Shown: piece by piece, positions 10,692 to 22,450 of the stretch
Layout: every line of letters starts with the position of its first letter
How positions within the stretch are numbered: position 1 is the first letter of the stretch
Origin: Symbiotaphrina buchneri
Taxonomy: Eukaryota; Ascomycota; Symbiotaphrinales; Symbiotaphrinaceae
DNA length: 64,000 bases
Assembly: GCA_001599915.1 (NCBI GenBank)
Contig: BCIG01000007.1
Span: forward strand, 310,001-374,000
Direction of reading: 5' to 3'
The notes under the pieces: model-generated
Databases searched by the model: none
What the model saw: the letters and a program-made list of their open reading frames with translations, nothing else
Told to the model about the DNA's origin: nothing
Translations under genes and position numbers: made by a program

Positions 10692-12600
10692 AATTTGACA
10701 TCCCAGAATGCCCGTGTTCTGAGCTTCTCGACATGCGTGGGATTGTCTGGTTGTGGGTTTTACTGGGTACGGATAGCATAAGAAACGTTGGGAGTAAGGA
10801 TACGCCCGGCACAGCAAGTTGGAAGGAGGCGGTTAATCCCTGGCCTTGATTTCATCGGCAATATATACAATTTAAACTGTCAAGGCCTTACATGGTTCCA
10901 AATGCTTTCCAAGTTAAGGCTCCCCCACACTGTTCTGAAGATGTGGAGTATTCACCCTAAAGACTGGTTTCATGTCATATATGGTAGGATATTTCTGTGA
11001 TGAACAAGACCCTGGCAGATCCCGACTTCGCGGACATTTAGTCACTTACCGGTGGACTCTTGTCATTTCCCGGACGTGCGTGACCCATGCTACAGCCACT
11101 CACTCTTGCTCTATGGTGACGGATCCTCTTGTTATCACGGGTAAATGAGTACTCCCTTGTCCTCAGCAGATCGAGTCTTCTGTCCATCGTCCGATGAAGT
11201 ACATTCATGCGTATCATCGGATATTGAGCCCTTGACAGGGATCTGCAGCAGTTTGTCACAATTCGCACATTCCCATGGACGTCCTCGGAAGGGCATATCG
11301 TCCGTGGGCATTATTGATGCAATTTGGCGTGGAAGGACGTCAGCAATATGCAAGGGTCGCGTGCCTCAGGGGTGTGCAATAAGTCCATTACGAAAACTAG
11401 AAAACCCTGTTCTACCTGGCGAGCTGGAAAAGATACAAATCTTAACCGAATCAGCGTACACGAGGTAAGGTAGTCGAGCGAATGATTTTGAGGGCGCACA
11501 ACTAAGTTCCTCAGTTGCTGCCTGGAAGAGGTGGAGTCAGTTTTTCCGGTTTGCTTCATGTGCGGTGAATCATTGAGAATTGAGGTTACGGAACCCTAAC
11601 TGACTGAACAGTCCAAGATCTCGATCTCTCTCTTACGGGTGTCTACACCACCTTAGGACGTAGGACTACGTGAGAGCGTAAGACTGCTTTAAGTACCTAC
11701 CTTAGTGAGTATGTACTCGGACCTTGGCCATGCAAGGTAATCGCCCAAAAAGGGGCGAAGGGCGTTTGCAAGGGATAGTGGATGGGTCGTACCGAAATCG
11801 AGACCTTAATGATCATTCTTTCCGAAACCTCCTCGCAAGACCATGTCTCAGCACATGCCTTTGGACCACATACCTTACTACGATCGTACTACGAAATCTG
11901 TACTCCGTAATACTTGTTTGAAGTAGGAAATAAAGACTACATATACCCGTACTCATAGTAACCACCTTCCTACCTTCAGTGTTCTTACCTTACCGCTGAG
12001 TACACTGTACTGTCCCTTAAGGTAGCTACCACCGAGTACGACACCACTGTGTGTCAGTCGTCAGCCGCACCGTCAGGGTTCAGGAGGATCCGTCGCACGA
12101 GTGGCTTCGCTTAGGTGCCAAGATGCGGATTAGCTGAGCATTGCTGCTACAAAAATGGAAACACGCCCTGCCAATCCGGTGTTTTATCGTCAGCACAGGC
12201 ACCTTGTGCGTCCCCCCTTTCTTCCCTCCCCCGATCTCGCAAGAAGCGAGGGACCTCAGCTATTAATATTTAAGAATCCCGCAATCTGTTCTCTTCTCCC
12301 TCCCTCCCCGAATAACCTGCCAAACCACCACCATCACCAAGACTTTGTTCGGAGCCACACACATTTGGGGTCCAGCTGTTAGCGCTGGCTGACTCATAGG
12401 ATCCCCCCCATTCCAGGCAACAGCAACCTTCGTTTAGTAAGGATGTGGCGTAGTTCTTGAGGACACGGTGGCACCTTTGAGCCTCGTCACCCTCTTGGCT
12501 ATCGACCTATCCTGAAAGCTCGACGAAGGCCCTCTCGCACCATCAACTTTGCCTTCCTCCATCCATTCAACCACACGACTAAGTCGCGACGAACAGGATC
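10692..12600. other. Long gene-poor region upstream of hacA
   Basis: About 1.9 kb with no gene I can support. Between 11640 and 12060 it is rich in CCTTA/TACC and GTACT motifs (for example TACCTACCTTAG near 11696-11707 and repeated ACCTTA near 11985-12020). The last ~400 bp should include the hacA promoter and 5' UTR. That part is pyrimidine-rich and carries a possible upstream ORF at 12155-12382. Confidence 0.45.
12155..12382 (+). promoter_or_regulatory. Possible upstream ORF of the hacA transcript
   Basis: An ATG-initiated 75-codon frame ends 218 nt before the hacA start. Fungal HAC1/hacA mRNAs are known to carry upstream ORFs that are lost when ER stress shortens the 5' end. This one would act that way only if transcription starts upstream of 12155, which I cannot tell. 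Confidence 0.3.
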
Positions 12601-13814
12601 ATGAACCCAAATTTCAGCCCGGCTGATTCTTTGCTGTCGGCACCTAGTGACTATTCACAGTCACTCTTCGGGCACGATGGCACAATCACCCCGGCAGACA
12701 TGGCCCTCACTCCTCAGGCGATAAAATTGGAGTCTGATTGTGCGGGCGCGACGCCCACTCCAAGTCCTGAGGAGCAAGGCGACGAGAAAAGGCCAGCCAA
12801 GAAGAGAAAGTCCTGGGGCCAAGAACTTCCTACCCCAAAGACCAATCTCCCGCCACGGTAGGTGGTCTCAAATTATTGGTCACTGCCTTGTCACTGACTC
12901 GGAATCAGGAAACGAGCGAAAACCGAAGACGAGAAAGAACAGCGCCGTATCGAACGAGTCCTTCGAAACCGTGCCGCTGCCCAATCATCCAGGGAGCGCA
13001 AGCGGCAGGAGGTGGAGAAACTCGAAATAGAGAAGGTCAAAATAGAGAAAGAAAATCAACTTCTCGCCCACCGTCTGAGACAAGCCGAAACCGACAGGTT
13101 CCACCTCGAGGAGAAAGTCGCTCGCATGGAGGCCGAGATGGCGGCTTTCCGGAAAATCCTACAGGGAGATGCAGGCGCAGTGGAAATTAGGCCAAAGGCT
13201 TCATCGCCTACGCTCTCTGCAGACCTGCTCTCTCGTCCGGAAGAGCCAGTCCCTAACCTCAAACACGAAATCGAGGAGCTGGATATGATTTTGGCCCCAC
13301 AGGGCACTGTCGATCCTCGGACCTCCCTCTCGTCTGCCTCGTCACCAGAACCCACCGCCACTACTCCTGGCATGACACAACATCCTGCAGAGATGTTGTG
13401 CGACCTGCAGTGTCAGCCAGGAGTCAACCGGCTCCCATGGGACTCGATGACCGAAGCGCATCGTCAACAGACAATCTTCAATTACATCCTCGCGACCTTC
13501 AATCAGATTCTTTGGCTCAGTATGATTTCAGCCACTTCTTCGATCATACATCCACTAGGCCAGGTTTTTCTCTGTTTGAAGACGGGATGCCCGCTCAATC
13601 TCAGTTCGACGGCCAACAACAGCCGTCTTTTCCCTTTGATTCTTTGGTTGATCTCGACGCCGACCAATCCCTCACTCTCGACCACGACTTCGAAACATTC
13701 GGCTCAACCGACTTTTCGGATCAACTTGCTGCGACGACTTCTAGCTTGCAGCCCAGCTTTGGCGCGCCCCTTATTGGAGGTCGCGACGGGCAGGGAATTG
13801 CAGCCGAGGTCTAG
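12601..13814 (+). CDS. hacA: bZIP unfolded-protein-response activator HacA (Ire1-spliced form)
   Basis: HacA/Hac1 is the nuclear bZIP factor that switches on ER chaperone and secretion genes. Exon 1 is 12601-12857. A normal 51-nt intron (12858-12908) joins NLPPR to KRAKTEDEKEQRR. The basic region RNRAAAQSSRERKR and its leucine zipper follow. Cytoplasmic Ire1 cleavage removes 20 nt (13388-13407), after which the frame shifts to HPAVSARSQPAPMGL and ends at 13814. The spliced product is 380 aa with an acidic Phe/Asp-rich C-terminus (DFSHFFDH, DFETFG), a likely activation region. Without Ire1 splicing the frame runs to 14058 and gives a 468-aa form with a different tail. Both fit what is known for Aspergillus HacA. 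The N-terminal PAKKRKSWGQELP segment is conserved in fungal HacA. Confidence 0.96.
13376..13415 (+). promoter_or_regulatory. Ire1 splice hairpins and 20-nt unconventional intron of hacA
   Basis: Two 7-nt loops fit the Ire1 consensus CNG|CNGN: CTGCAGA at 13385-13391 and CTGCAGT at 13405-13411. The first is closed by a perfect 9-bp stem (13376-13384 with 13392-13400). The second has a short GAC/GTC stem. Cuts after the third loop base remove exactly 20 nt (13388-13407) and change the reading frame. An outer TGACAC/GTGTCA pairing (13373-13378 with 13410-13415) is also possible and would compete with the second stem. Confidence 0.93.
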
Positions 13815-14405
13815 CGGTGAGAAGTCCAAGGGTTGGCCCGCCGATGTTGACAGGAGTGCGTTGGAGGTTTGGGAAATGATCATCGCGCGAGCGACCTTGG
13901 ACTCAGGGGCGGCGGAGGTTGGCATGTCGGGTTTTGCTCAAGGGGGTTTGCTTTTCTCAAAAATCAATGAAGCGGGCATAGGAAGCGGGAGTGTAAATCC
14001 ATCAAGCCGGCGTTGGGAGTCGGATTTCACCTCTGTATTATCGGAGAAACAGGTCTAGATTGGCAGCAATATGACGGCACTGCTAAATTGAACCTACTAT
14101 GCATCACTGTATCTGCTTGTACTATCGACTGAGCTACAAACTTGAGACTATACTTGCCCTCCGCAAAGTATCACATCGAAGCAGGCTTATGAGTAAGTTC
14201 GGTAGGATCGTCTGGTTCTATCTACGATGTTTTCTCAGATGGCACCTCAAGACATCAGGGCTTATACAAGTAAAGCTGGACTCTTCAGTCCAGATCTCAT
14301 CGAATGAAAGCTACGATTGCAGGCCAGTTAATGTGAAGGAGGATATCATTGCAAATCATCGTAGCTTCTTGACATGACGCAGAACGCCGGACTCCCAACC
14401 CCCAT
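13815..14405. other. hacA 3' region and convergent spacer
   Basis: The first 244 bases stay open in the unspliced hacA frame (stop at 14056-14058). The remainder is the convergent 3' spacer with ENP1. Nothing else was seen. Confidence 0.6.
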
Positions 14406-15986
14406 CTAAATTGATTCAATCATCATAGTGTCGTCTGCTCCATTGTCCGTGGCTTCCTCCGTTGGTGCACCTCGGCCCCTTCCCGCCAAAAGCTCTCTTC
14501 TCACCTCTGGACCGATATCCTTGTGACCGCGAACCAGTATTAAGTCCAAAAGGGCCTCCCTCTGGTCTTCAGTGATATCGTTCCGGTACCGTTGAGCGAA
14601 AGCCAAAAGACTCTGATGCCAGAGTACCGGTAATTTGAGGTCTTTGACAACAGGACCGGTAACGCCGGACATTGAATCTTCGGCACCATGGGTGGGATCC
14701 GTTGCACGGAAGCGCAGGAAATGAAAGACTAATGCATCGACAACCTTGTATGGCAGAGCATACTTCTTTTCCAGCAAGACTCGAATGAAGATGTTTGTTG
14801 CTCCACCTCCTTCTGTTGACACTGAAGTTTGCTCCGCGGCAATGTCGCATAATCGTAGCAAGGCTGCGGCAGAATGTAGTACGGGAATTGAAACACGAAT
14901 GAGAACGCTCGAGACTATGTGCGCCTCCCGAAGTGTGCAGGTCCCGCTGCCAACCAACGGAAATAAGAAGCCTTTAAAGAATGCTGCAGGTTTATACAAA
15001 GCTTTCTTCAAGGCATTGAACAGGTGAACATTCAGCTTCTTGGTCTCGTGGATATCATCTCGAACACGGTCCAGGATCACAGTCTCCATAAACCTCTGCG
15101 TAATGTGCGGTTTCGTAGACACAAAGATCTTTGTCGCCTCGTAGCATGCATTCGGAGTCCAAGATTCGGGTCGGGTGATGGATAATATGGTTTCCCAGTT
15201 CGGTATTGAGGGTATGATCTTGAACGGCTTGGGCAATTTTCCAGACTTATAGCGTGATAATATCAAGCCGACCCTGATGATTGTCAGTGGAAATTTAATT
15301 GCTCATCTTCGAGCAGGGCATACTTTGTATAAACTTCCACTACTTTTGCTGGTATTTCCACAGCATCTTCCGGATCACCTCCACCACGAACTTCGCGGCC
15401 TTCCTGTGCTGCTTCATGCGCAGCAATCTTCTGAAGGATCAGATCCGTCAGATTCGTGCCCTCGCCTTCGTCTTCGTCGTCCTCCGGACCTCCGAGCCCT
15501 TTTCGTATTATCGCATCTTCATTGGAGGGATGAAATTTATTGAACATTGCGAGATCATTGGGGTCGATTTCCTAGGGTCCAGTCATAAGCCTTCATTACT
15601 CTCAATAGACAGTGAGCCTTCCAACTTACGACTTCTTCGATGACTTCCTCCTCTTCAATCTCCCAGGCGTCTTCATCATCGTTAAGGGCTGGCTCGTCCT
15701 CGAGATCGTCGTCATCTCTAAACCTTGATTGAAAAGCGAAGGCGGTGTTGACAGGGGCTGCTCGATGATTGGCCTCTTCTTCCTCCACCAAATCTTGGCC
15801 GAGCTTCAAGATCTTCCTTGAAGCCTTCTCGTCAACAAAATGATCTTCTTCATCCTCGTCCTTCTTAGACTTCCTCTTCCCAGATCGCACCCGTAAAGGC
15901 GCGGTCGTCGAGAGATCCTCCGCCAAGGGGTTGTGCCTTCGGGCCTGTCGGGGGCCACTGGGCATAGGAGTGGTAGCTTTAGGCAT
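14406..15986 (-). CDS. enp1: Bystin / Enp1, 40S ribosome biogenesis factor
   Basis: Enp1 is a nucleolar pre-40S assembly factor needed for 18S rRNA maturation and export. Exons are 15630-15986, 15324-15571 and 14406-15273, with introns of 58 and 50 nt, giving 490 aa, the usual length. The N-terminal third is charged (KRKSKKDEDEEDHF, then acidic DDEDAWEIEEEE) as in yeast Enp1. The bystin domain follows, with LPKPFKIIPSIPNWE, ESWTPNACYEATKIF, FFKGFLFPL and LPYKVVDALVFHFLRF. It is divergent from BRE2, with 218 bp between start codons, so the two may share a promoter. Identity is clear from the whole C-terminal domain. Confidence 0.96.
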
Positions 15987-16204
15987 CGTGAGGTCGTGTA
16001 TTCATTCCCTCGTGGTTGAAGATTCCAAGGAGTGCTGTGGGCGCATATTCAAAAATCCTCCCTCACCGCTTTCACCTATCTGGGACTAAACTAGATATGT
16101 ACAAGTGTCGGGCATCGCACACGGCCACCGTCAGCCTTGTGAAGCGGACCGGTGAAAAGTAGGACCGATGCTCGGCTGTCCAGCGCTCCAAGGACTGCGT
16201 TAAG

Positions 16205-18006
16205 ATGGGCGCGTCCAAGGCCAGCAGACGATCTGCCAGAGTCTCCGCCATGGCTGACGGTGCGGTTCGAGGGAGGAGTGTCACGCCTTCAATTCCAGCC
16301 AAACGTATCCTCGAGGATGATCACACTCCCGCTGTCTCTTCCCCTCTGAATCCGGACGCAGGCACATCTGCTGCACGCGGTCGCGGTTCCAAGGCTCCTG
16401 TCGCGCGCGAGCAACGAGAGAAGAAGGAGACGTTGAAGAAGAGAGAAGCAAAGACGTCAACTCCTGTCACTACCACCGATAACAAGGGGAGACAAGGACA
16501 GAATTTCATCTCTCCTCTCAGATATAAACTTCCTCCTCCAAAGCCCACCGACTACGATCCGCCAAAAGCTCCAATATTTACCCCTCATCACACCATACAG
16601 CTTGGGAGCGAGGAGGTTCTCTTCTCCGAGTCTTCAGAGCAGTATGTCTAGGCAGAAATCAATTGTCCCAGCTTGCTGACTCGCTATTTTTCGCTAGTGT
16701 CTACAATCGTAAAGGCTTCCGCTATACCCACTGTATTGCGGATCCGGAGTTCCCCTCCTCACTCTACTACCGTCAAACAGAGACGTCGCCATATGGGCCA
16801 CGGATCAGCTTTGAAGACAGTTCATCGCACATTCTCTTTGCGAAAGATGGAAGAGCGATCACTACGGAGAAAGGTTTCCGTATGGCCAGAGCGAATGTTG
16901 GTGTGAGAGAAGGGAAGTGGTACTGGGAGTGCAAGATCCTGAGCGGTGTTGCTCCGGAAGATCCCTCGTCCGGAAAAACATCAGGTGGGAATGTTCGTAT
17001 GGGATGGGCACGCAGAGAGGCGGTCCTGGACGCTCCAGTTGGCTTTGACGCATATAGCTACGGCTTGCGTGATGTCGCCGGGCAGAAGGTCCATATGTCT
17101 AGGCCAAAGGATTTCTTTCCTCCTCGAGAATCAATCCAAGAGGGGGACGTAATTGGGCTAGAAATCAATCTACCGTCTTTGGCCTTTCACCGGAAAGTTG
17201 TCGAAGGCAACTTCAATCCTGCGGTGGACGTTTCTGGCAATGATATCGAGGATTCCAAAGCCTCTGCACCTGACATCATTCGTGACAGGGTTCCTATCCG
17301 ATACAAGTCACATCTTTACTTTGAACAGTTCGAATACCATTCTACGAAAGAACTAGAAGACCTTCACAACCCGGCTCCATATGCCGCAACTTCCGGGGGC
17401 AGCATTCCTGCAGCTAGTCAATCTCCAAATCCGAACCACCCGATCGTGTCTATGAGGACATTGCCTTATTCGAAGGTTAAGATCTACAAAAACGGCAAAT
17501 TCATGGGGACGCCTTTTACTGATCTCCTAGCTTTCCTTCCTCCAGCATCCAAACCGCTTGCTCAAGTAGGGGCTCGAGATGGCCTCGATGATGGCTTGCT
17601 CGGGTATTTTCCAGCTGTGAGCGTATTCCGTGGAGGAGCTGCTGAGGTCAACTTCGGCCCGGACTTCTGGTACCCGCCCCCTGGTTTGGAGCCCGACGAG
17701 GACGTAGATATGATTGGGGATGCCACTGCCGCCTCGAATAAGAGGGCATCGCCAGACGATCTGAGAGCTATGAGTGAGCGCTACGATGAGCAGATCGCTG
17801 AAGATGTCATTTACGATCTCATTGACGAGGTGGACTTCTGGATGCAAGATGGAGGGTCGACGGAAGCCGTGAAGAGGGCTACGGACTCAGCGCCGACTGT
17901 GCTCGGACCTGTAGATCCTGAGGCTCCGGGTGTCGCTGCCCTGGCTGATGAGGTTGGAGGAGGGCATGGAGGGGGCATCAAGGAGATAGTGCAAGAAGAT
18001 GAGTAG
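16205..18006 (+). CDS. bre2: Bre2/Ash2-type SPRY subunit of the COMPASS H3K4 methyltransferase
   Basis: Bre2 (Ash2L) is the SPRY-domain subunit of Set1/COMPASS, which methylates histone H3 lysine 4 in the nucleus. Two exons (16205-16641 and 16698-18006) with a 56-nt intron give 581 aa. A second in-frame ATG at 16250 (GCCATGG, better context) would give 566 aa and may be the true start. The N-terminus is disordered and basic. SPRY blocks include VREGKWYWECKI, VRMGWARREA, YSYGLRDVAGQKVH and GDVIGLEINL, then a split-SPRY insertion and KNGKFMGTPFTDL. The C-terminus carries an acidic/helical DPY30-binding-like segment (EQIAEDVIYDLIDEVDFW). Confidence 0.92.
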
Positions 18007-18546
18007 GTCAGGGCGTCCTCCTTACTGGCGACGGCAACCTTTTGGGTACTATTTCAAGCATAGCGACGGTGCAGATGGTGTTATGATTTAGTCTCAAGAC
18101 AGGTATTAGCTCACAATAGCTCGATACAGTTATCAAGCAGTGAGAGAGAAGTGGGCTTGTTTGCTTGAGCCGGCAACAGGGGCCCACATCGCTGCTCGTC
18201 CTGCTTGTGCATGTTATGACAGACACGAGTGAGTATATCTTACGAAGAAGGTCCGAATAGACGCCGTCAGGGGTTACAAAAGGGGGAGGCAGTGTGGTCG
18301 TTGAGGTCTAGTACGGTTTCGGCTAGACCGGGCTGAGCTTCGTCACAGCCCTTGGCACTCAGTATCCGTAAGTAGGTACGAGCTAGCAAGGGAACACCGA
18401 CGTATCTTACGAAGCACTCCAACGGTATCTCTTGCGCACACGCCCGACTGCTTGCAGGCACTGCGTGTTAAGTCTCCCATCTCTGCCGCAGCAGCTTGAA
18501 CGATCCCCGAGAATATTGCAGGAGCAGACACAGCGGCTTGTTCATC
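18007..18546. other. Intergenic region, BRE2 3' end to DID2 start
   Basis: Tandem genes with 540 bp between them, probably the BRE2 3' UTR and DID2 promoter. No gene or repeat was identified. Confidence 0.5.
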
Positions 18547-19344
18547 ATGTCTGGCCTGGAAAAGGCTCTGTTCAACCTCAAGGTCAGCTTTGACTAGCCA
18601 GCTAACCCCCACTATCTCTCCGGTGGTGGACATCTGCTGATACCGATTTCTGCAGGTGACCGCGAAGCAACTCAACCGGCAGGCCGCCAAAGCGGGCAAG
18701 GACGAGACCACCGAGAAGAATAAGCTGAAGAAGGTCGGGCTTCCGTTGATGATCCCCATCCTCTCCGTCGTCTCTCAACGCTAACCGTTGATGTCGGAAC
18801 CGCAGGCGATCCAACAAAATCATACCGATATCGCGAAAATCTACGCACAGAATGCCATCCGGAAGCAGAACGAGCGGCTCAATCTATTAAGGCTTGCCTC
18901 ACGCATCGATGCTGTTGCTAGCCGGGTTCAGACCGCCGTGACTATGCGGCAGGTTACGGGGAGTATGGCGAACGTGGTGAGAGGGATGGACAGTGCCATG
19001 AAGACCATGGACTTGGAGAAGGTACGGCTGGTACCATGGCCCCACTAGTATCGCACACGCTACTAACCAATCTCCGACAGATATCTGCGGTCATGGACAA
19101 ATTCGAAACTCAGTTTGAAGACTTGGATGTTGCGACCGGTTATTACGAGAATGCTACTTCTTCGGCTACAGCGGTCGGGACCCCCCAGGAAGATGTTGAC
19201 CGTCTGATGAGCCAGGTTGCGGATGAGGCAGGCGTGGAATTACATCAAGAAATGGCGGCGGCTACGCCAGCGAAGACAAAGATTGGGCCCACAGAAGTGG
19301 AGGAGGACGGCCTGGGTGAACGCTTGAGGGCTCTGAGGAGTTAG
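18547..19344 (+). CDS. did2: ESCRT-III associated protein Did2 (CHMP1)
   Basis: Did2/CHMP1 binds ESCRT-III filaments on endosomes and recruits the Vps4 ATPase for disassembly in multivesicular-body sorting. Four exons (18547-18582, 18656-18733, 18806-19021, 19081-19344) encode 197 aa. The first coding exon is 12 codons ([12 protein letters not shown]). The basic N-terminal helix and long coiled coil ([20 protein letters not shown]) are typical. The C-terminus [13 protein letters not shown] is a MIT-interacting motif (MIM1) of the (D/E)xxLxxRLxxLR type. Donors of introns 1 and 2 are GTCAGC and GTCGGG, weak by fungal standards, but they are the only choices that keep frame and homology. Introns are 73, 72 and 59 nt. 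Confidence 0.93.
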
Positions 19345-19616
19345 ATCTCGGATACCCTTTTTGGCAGCTCGGTGTGCACCTTTATGAAGTTGGGAGAGCT
19401 TGATTTGACGAGTCGCGGGTAGGGCGTTTTAGGTCAGAAGGCTTCCAGATATCTACATATTGTCCTCATCTTTGACGCATGAAACGATACGTATCGATCT
19501 CATGAATAGCCCTGCAATTGGACCATTTCACAATGACGAAACACTGCTCTCTATTGACGACCTCTAGCAGATCTAAAGTAGGCAAGCCCACATGACTGTG
19601 CTTGCTCCGGCTCTCT

Positions 19617-21068
19617 CTAAGCAAAGAATGTCTTGATATCGCTCTCCTTTATCTTCCCAGCGTCGATCAACCTTTTGGCCTCTTCGGCGTATACTGCCTT
19701 CACGCTGGCAGCATCCTTCTTGCCGTTTAACTTCGCAGCCAAAGTGGCTAGCTCTTCGTTATCAATCTTGCTCTGGACAAGCTCCACGTCGGTCAGAACT
19801 TCGTCAATCTGCTTCGCGGATGCGTCTCCGTCGGCGAAGTAATTCACGTCCTTGACACTGGCCTTGAGTACCCGCTTGTTCTTCTTTGCCGCATTCTTCG
19901 CCGCTTCCTTGGCTTTCTTGCCCTCTGCCTTCTCCGCCTTCGCGGCCTCCTCAGCTTCAGCCTTCAGCCGCTCTTCTTCTTCCTTTTTCTTCTGGGCTTC
20001 CTCCGCAGCCTTTTTGGCCTCGGCCTCCTTCTCCAGCCGTTTCTTATCCTTGTGGGCTCGCTCCTCCTTGCGGAACTTCTTGATACGATCGTCGAGAGCC
20101 AAACAGTCGTCGACCAGCTTCCTCAGACGGGTGGTATCCTCAGTCTTCTTCTTACGTCTCGCGGCAGCATTCTTGCGCTCAACGTGGCGTTTCTGGTCAC
20201 GGTTCTCATTATCATCGGGTACATCCTCATCCTGGTACTCGAAGCTACGCCAGCTGTCAAAGTTGTACCAGAAATTGTAGAACTCCTCCACCTCCTCCTT
20301 GGTACTGTTCTCGTCCCCAAGCATAGGGACTGGCTGTTTCTTCGAGAACCTGGCCTCGGCCTCGAAGACTGGGTTCCAAAGTTTGTAGAAATTTCCCTTC
20401 TGTGTTTCTTTCTTCGTTGGCGGTTCCACATCGGCAGCCGGGTCAACCGAGTCCCATTGACGACGCTTGACAGGATCCAAAAGGATCTCGGTGGCCTTTT
20501 GGATGCATTTGAAGAACGAATCATCCTCATTGCCACCGGCTGCGGCTCGCTTATCCGGATGATGTTTCAAGACCTTCTTACGATGAGCGCGCTTGATCTG
20601 CTCCTCAGTAGCCTTCCAGCGATATCTTGAAAGGCCAAGGACGGCGTAGTGATCTTGACCCTGGAAATCGCATTGTATGAGTATTTGCAAAGATGAGCGT
20701 TGAGAAGTTGACCCTTACCTTCCAATCCTTTGCGTCCCTTTGCAGCATCAGGGGATCTTCTTCTTCGCTGATCTCCCCGGAGTCGTCATCCTCCACTTTC
20801 TTCACGTTCTCCTGCGCCTGGATTCTATCATCTTCCGAGAAAGTACGATGGTGACGCTTCTATACAGAGATCAGTCTCAGTCAAACGTATCAAGGCGGGA
20901 CTGTCAATCAGGACATACTCTGCGGGCATGAGCCAAAAAGTGCGGACCAACAGGCTCAATGTTACGCTGGGTAGCCGAAGAGAGTGTGCCAACCGCCTTG
21001 AAGTCCTTGGGTGCTGCCCAGCTTTCTGGCAGGGTCGGCAAGGGCAATGCTACTTTCGACGTTGCCAT
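19617..21068 (-). CDS. zuo1: Zuotin, ribosome-associated J-domain co-chaperone
   Basis: Zuo1 is the J-domain partner of Ssz1 in the ribosome-associated complex and stimulates Ssb Hsp70 on nascent chains. Exons are 20919-21068, 20719-20859 and 19617-20660, with introns of 59 and 58 nt, giving 444 aa. The N-terminal segment (ALPLPTLPESWAAPKDF) is the Ssz1-contacting arm. The J domain follows, with DHYAVLGLSRYRWKATEEQ and the HPD tripeptide in LKHHPDKR. The zuotin homology domain contains FYNFWYNFDSWRSF. A long Lys/Glu/Ala charged helix for ribosome binding is next, then a short C-terminal domain ending DIKTFFA. Divergent from MZM1, with 299 bp between start codons. Confidence 0.95.
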
Positions 21069-21367
21069 GACTCAATGTCTCTGTCGTCTCCCACTGGTGA
21101 CGGTGTGGTGAGTCGAGGAGCGGAGGTAACTTGTTGGAAGACATCCCCCAAAGCATCCCGACTTTTTTTTGTTCTGCGGTCCGCACTAGGGTCCCCAAGC
21201 GAAAAGCGTCCAAAGCAAATTCACAACCAATCAGGAAGCACAGAACATTAATTATCACCTGAAGCTACGAGGTCCAACCTACCTCACTCACTAATTCTGA
21301 CGGGTACGAATATACCGGTAATACTCGGCACGGCTTCAGCTGCTATCAGAGGTTTCCAGACGAAAGC

Positions 21368-21877
21368 ATGGCTTTAGCAGCATACAGACACCTCTTGCGC
21401 TCCACGCGGATAGCCTTTGAAGGTGCACATTGCCCCTCCTTAAACCGCAGAGCTGTGAAGAATTCGCCCAGCTGATGTTCGATGTTGGTACAGGAGATAC
21501 GCGCCTGCTACACGCTGCACGACAGGAATCGCGCAAAGGGTTTGAGGTCGGTCGTCCACTTGTACCAGGCAGTGCGGAAGCTCAGAAGGGCATAAGTCAC
21601 GCGGAGGAGGTTGCCAGTGTCCTAAGGCATAATATCGTGCAAGGGCGACAGATGGAGGAGGAGGGGAAGCCTGAGCACTACAGTATGTCTTTCCGCTGCC
21701 ATTGCCTATGCAGAAGATTCTTCGTCTCTGGTCAAGGGCGGCTAGCTAATGTAATGTCCTTTGGTCACAGAATTGCGGATACATGATGATATCGAGAGGG
21801 GCACCAACGAGACGATCAAGAACCCAGGGAGGGTAAATAAACCTACATTAGGACCTGGCTCATGCTCTTCTTCATGA
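21368..21877 (+). CDS. mzm1: LYR-motif complex III assembly factor Mzm1
   Basis: Mzm1 (LYRM7) is a mitochondrial-matrix LYR protein that holds the Rieske iron-sulphur protein Rip1 before it enters complex III. Three exons (21368-21422, 21494-21682, 21771-21877) separated by 71- and 88-nt introns give 116 aa. The start MALAAYRHLLRSTRIAF carries the LYR-type motif. The family blocks DTRLLHAARQE, RKGFE, HAEEVASVLRHNIVQG and LRIHDDIERG are present, with a short polar tail. The second intron could use an earlier AG, but only the TTGGTCACAG acceptor restores ELRIH-type homology. Confidence 0.9.
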
Positions 21878-22450
21878 TTATTTGTTCGATATTGGAGTTT
21901 ATGGGCGTCCGGAGATATTAGGCTCTGCTTGGGCTTGCCTAGTCGTTCTATCGAGGAGATGATATCCAAGAGCGGTCCATTACACCTGAACCCTTCCTGT
22001 TCAAGAGTCTAACGGAAAATGTTGACGTCCGGTTATGGCGAATTTGCCCCTCCATTGCGCATTGACTAGTCCGGATTATTGGCACATTTCTCAGTGGACC
22101 TCAGATGCCGCATCACCCCGGGTTTGGTGATTGACCCGCTCACTCAGCGAGAGTGGACGCTGTACCCTAGTGACTTGGAGCCCAGCCATCCTCATCATCT
22201 CGACCGCTGGGCACGGGTGCGGCTAAGTGGGAAGTAAATGCCAGAACCAGTGATGATTACCTTGGCCACTGGCGCGTGGCAGGTACTTTGTATAGCTCTG
22301 AAGTATGGCCCCGGGAATTAGATGGTAATCTATTATGACACTCGGACCGAGATACTAGAAATACATGATTCTGGACGCTAGTGAAGGAATCTGGAAGCCC
22401 CAATGGCAGGAATAAGGGAGATGCTTGATTTCATGACAGCTAAAGCTCTT
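21878..22450. other. Convergent spacer, MZM1 / PDB1
   Basis: Two 3' ends face each other over about 570 bp. No supported feature was found. Confidence 0.5.

Noticed and set aside
13398-13814. Separate gene starting inside hacA
   Set aside because: It is the post-splicing frame of hacA, entered after removal of the 20-nt Ire1 intron.
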